Assembly (NCBI RefSeq): GCF_029697505.1
Contig: NZ_JARJEF010000003.1
Span: 370,939-434,938 of the forward strand
Direction of reading: 5' to 3'
DNA: 64,000 nucleotides
From: Pseudophaeobacter profundi
GTDB taxonomy: Bacteria; Pseudomonadota; Alphaproteobacteria; Rhodobacterales; Rhodobacteraceae
Both the position numbers and the translations under genes were made by a program. Under the pieces are notes generated by a model. That model was not told the origin of the DNA. It did not search any database and worked only from the letters and a program-made list of their open reading frames with translations. Below, piece after piece: positions 63,042 through 64,000 of the stretch; the first letter of the stretch is position 1; each line of letters begins with the position of its first letter.

Positions 63042-63692
63042 GTGACACCGCAGACCAGAGCCGCAGGACCACAGAACAGAAAGTTTGCCAGAATGATCGA
63101 CCGTTGTAATCAGATGCTGCGCCGACTGCCGCCTTGGGGGCTCTATCTGCTGGGTGCCTTTTATCCAGCCTGGCTGCTGTATCTGGGGCTGACTGGCGGA
63201 TCGGGGCCGGACCCGGTCAAGGCGCTGGAACATGGCCTGGGCGAAGCGGCGCTGCAATTGGTCATTCTTGGACTGTTCGTGACACCGTTGCGCCGCTTTA
63301 CTGGCCTGAACCTGTTGCGGTTTCGGCGGGCAATTGGGATTTTGGCCTTCGCCTATGTTACGCTGCATCTCTTGGTCTGGCTGGTTCTGGATGTTCAGAT
63401 CCTGTCGCAAATCCTGCGCGACATCGCAAAGCGCCCCTATATCACCATTGGTATGGTGGGTTTTGCACTGATGCTGCCATTGGCGCTGACCTCCAATAAT
63501 CGCGCCACGCGCTGGCTTGGCCCGCGCTGGCGTCAGCTGCATCGCCTGACCTATCTGGTCGCCCTGTTAGGGGGGCTGCACTACGTGATGCTGGCAAAGG
63601 GCTTTCAGATGGAGCCATTGATCTACCTGGCAGTCATTGTGACCCTGCTCCTCTTGCGGCTGCCCCGGCAGACAAAACGCCGTCTCGCTTGA
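63042..63692 (+). CDS. msrQ: protein-methionine-sulfoxide reductase haem-binding subunit MsrQ
   Basis: 216 residues from GTG 63042. Six membrane helices of the ferric-reductase-like domain; histidines suited to haem binding are in ALEHGLGEAAL, FAYVTLHLLVWLVL and RQLHRLTYLVALLGGLHYVM. It passes electrons from quinol or flavin reductase to MsrP. The gene lies six bases after msrP, so the two form the msrPQ operon. Confidence 0.94.
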   Translation: MTPQTRAAGPQNRKFARMIDRCNQMLRRLPPWGLYLLGAFYPAWLLYLGLTGGSGPDPVKALEHGLGEAALQLVILGLFVTPLRRFTGLNLLRFRRAIGILAFAYVTLHLLVWLVLDVQILSQILRDIAKRPYITIGMVGFALMLPLALTSNNRATRWLGPRWRQLHRLTYLVALLGGLHYVMLAKGFQMEPLIYLAVIVTLLLLRLPRQTKRRLA

Positions 63693-64000
63693 TGGGCGGG
63701 ACGGGGCAGGATCCCGGTCGGCGGCGGCTCTGCGCGCGCTTTGGCAACTTTGGACGGATCCTGCGTGATCTCTTGTGCAAATGACCTGGTAATTATTTGA
63801 TTATAAGCAAAAAACAGGGGTTTTTGAAAAAAGATGTAATTTTGTGAAATTATCGCTTGCGGGAAGTATGAGTTAACACTAGAACCCCCTCTACCGGCAG
63901 CGGCGACGCGGTTGGTTGGGTCGCTTCGGTGGCCGGACGGGTTGGAGAGACAGCCTGGCGCATCGGGAAGACGGTGGGACGCTCGGGAGAGGCCGGGGCA
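63693..64000 (+). promoter_or_regulatory. AT-rich promoter and leader, possibly of an rRNA operon beyond the window
   Basis: 308 bases with no gene. An AT-rich stretch (63790-63850, UP-element-like) leads to CTTGCG (63856-63861) and, 18 bases on, TAGAAC (63880-63885), with a GC-rich transcribed part starting near 63890. Strong GC-rich leader with G-rich direct motifs fits a stable-RNA transcript; rRNA operons of Rhodobacterales have this kind of CTTGCG and CTAGAA promoter. No 16S sequence is seen inside the window, so this is inference. Confidence 0.4.

Overview
The window looks like chromosomal DNA of an alphaproteobacterium of the order Rhodobacterales, probably the marine Roseobacter group. 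Evidence: GC-rich coding with a strong third-position bias, housekeeping genes whose proteins have the Rhodobacterales form (Pnp, RpsO, TruB, RbfA, DapB, PurH, ClpB), several small families typical of this order (DUF6525-like, DUF1674, DUF3035, DUF3775, DUF1643), an ALDH16-type double aldehyde dehydrogenase and a C-minus RpmJ. I saw no insertion sequence, prophage, plasmid origin or CRISPR array; it reads as continuous core plus roseobacter-accessory chromosome. Layout: 1-8 kb is a minus-strand translation and RNA-decay block (rbfA with an overlapping phosphodiester glycosidase, truB, DUF1643, an RTX calcium-binding protein, rpsO, pnp cut by the left edge), with a PACE-like efflux gene and a DUF6525-like gene between. 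8-18 kb is plus-strand (dapB, rsmB, heparinase II/III, purH, lspA, DUF3035 lipoprotein, a catalytic/non-catalytic M16 peptidase pair), with a minus-strand DUF1674 gene. 18-22 kb is a minus-strand deoxyribose operon (deoC, DUF1272, ALDH16). 22-26 kb is a four-gene Mn/Zn-type ABC transporter behind a promoter with two palindromic boxes. 26-31 kb holds mutL, rmuC, a membrane class III cyclase and a DUF3775 gene. 31-35 kb is a minus-strand lysine/saccharopine operon with a SemiSWEET, a GST and a histidine phosphatase. 35-39.5 kb holds an M20 amidohydrolase, a WGR-domain protein and a hybrid kinase/response regulator pair. 39.6-48.9 kb is a Liv-type ABC transporter operon bracketed by two different acyl-CoA ligase-like genes; it also carries a small membrane protein and an opposite-strand small gene, and ends in an intrinsic terminator. 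49-52.4 kb holds ferric-iron ABC permease and binding-protein genes facing each other across a GNAT gene. 52.5-56.9 kb holds rpmJ, tRNA-Val(GAC), an N-formylglutamate amidohydrolase, dinB, a Nudix gene, a gene-free stretch with an orphan minus-strand terminator, and pyrF. 57-63.7 kb holds clpB behind a heat-shock-like promoter, a DUF302 protein, an FMN glutamate-synthase-like protein and msrPQ. The last 300 bases look like an AT-rich strong promoter and leader, possibly of an rRNA operon beginning just outside. Working picture: most genes are housekeeping. The parts most likely to hold undescribed biology are the Liv transporter/acyl-CoA ligase operon with its extra small genes, the SemiSWEET inside the saccharopine operon, the cyclase coupled to mutL-rmuC, and the possible small RNA near 55.9 kb. 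These are inferences from context and none is proven here.
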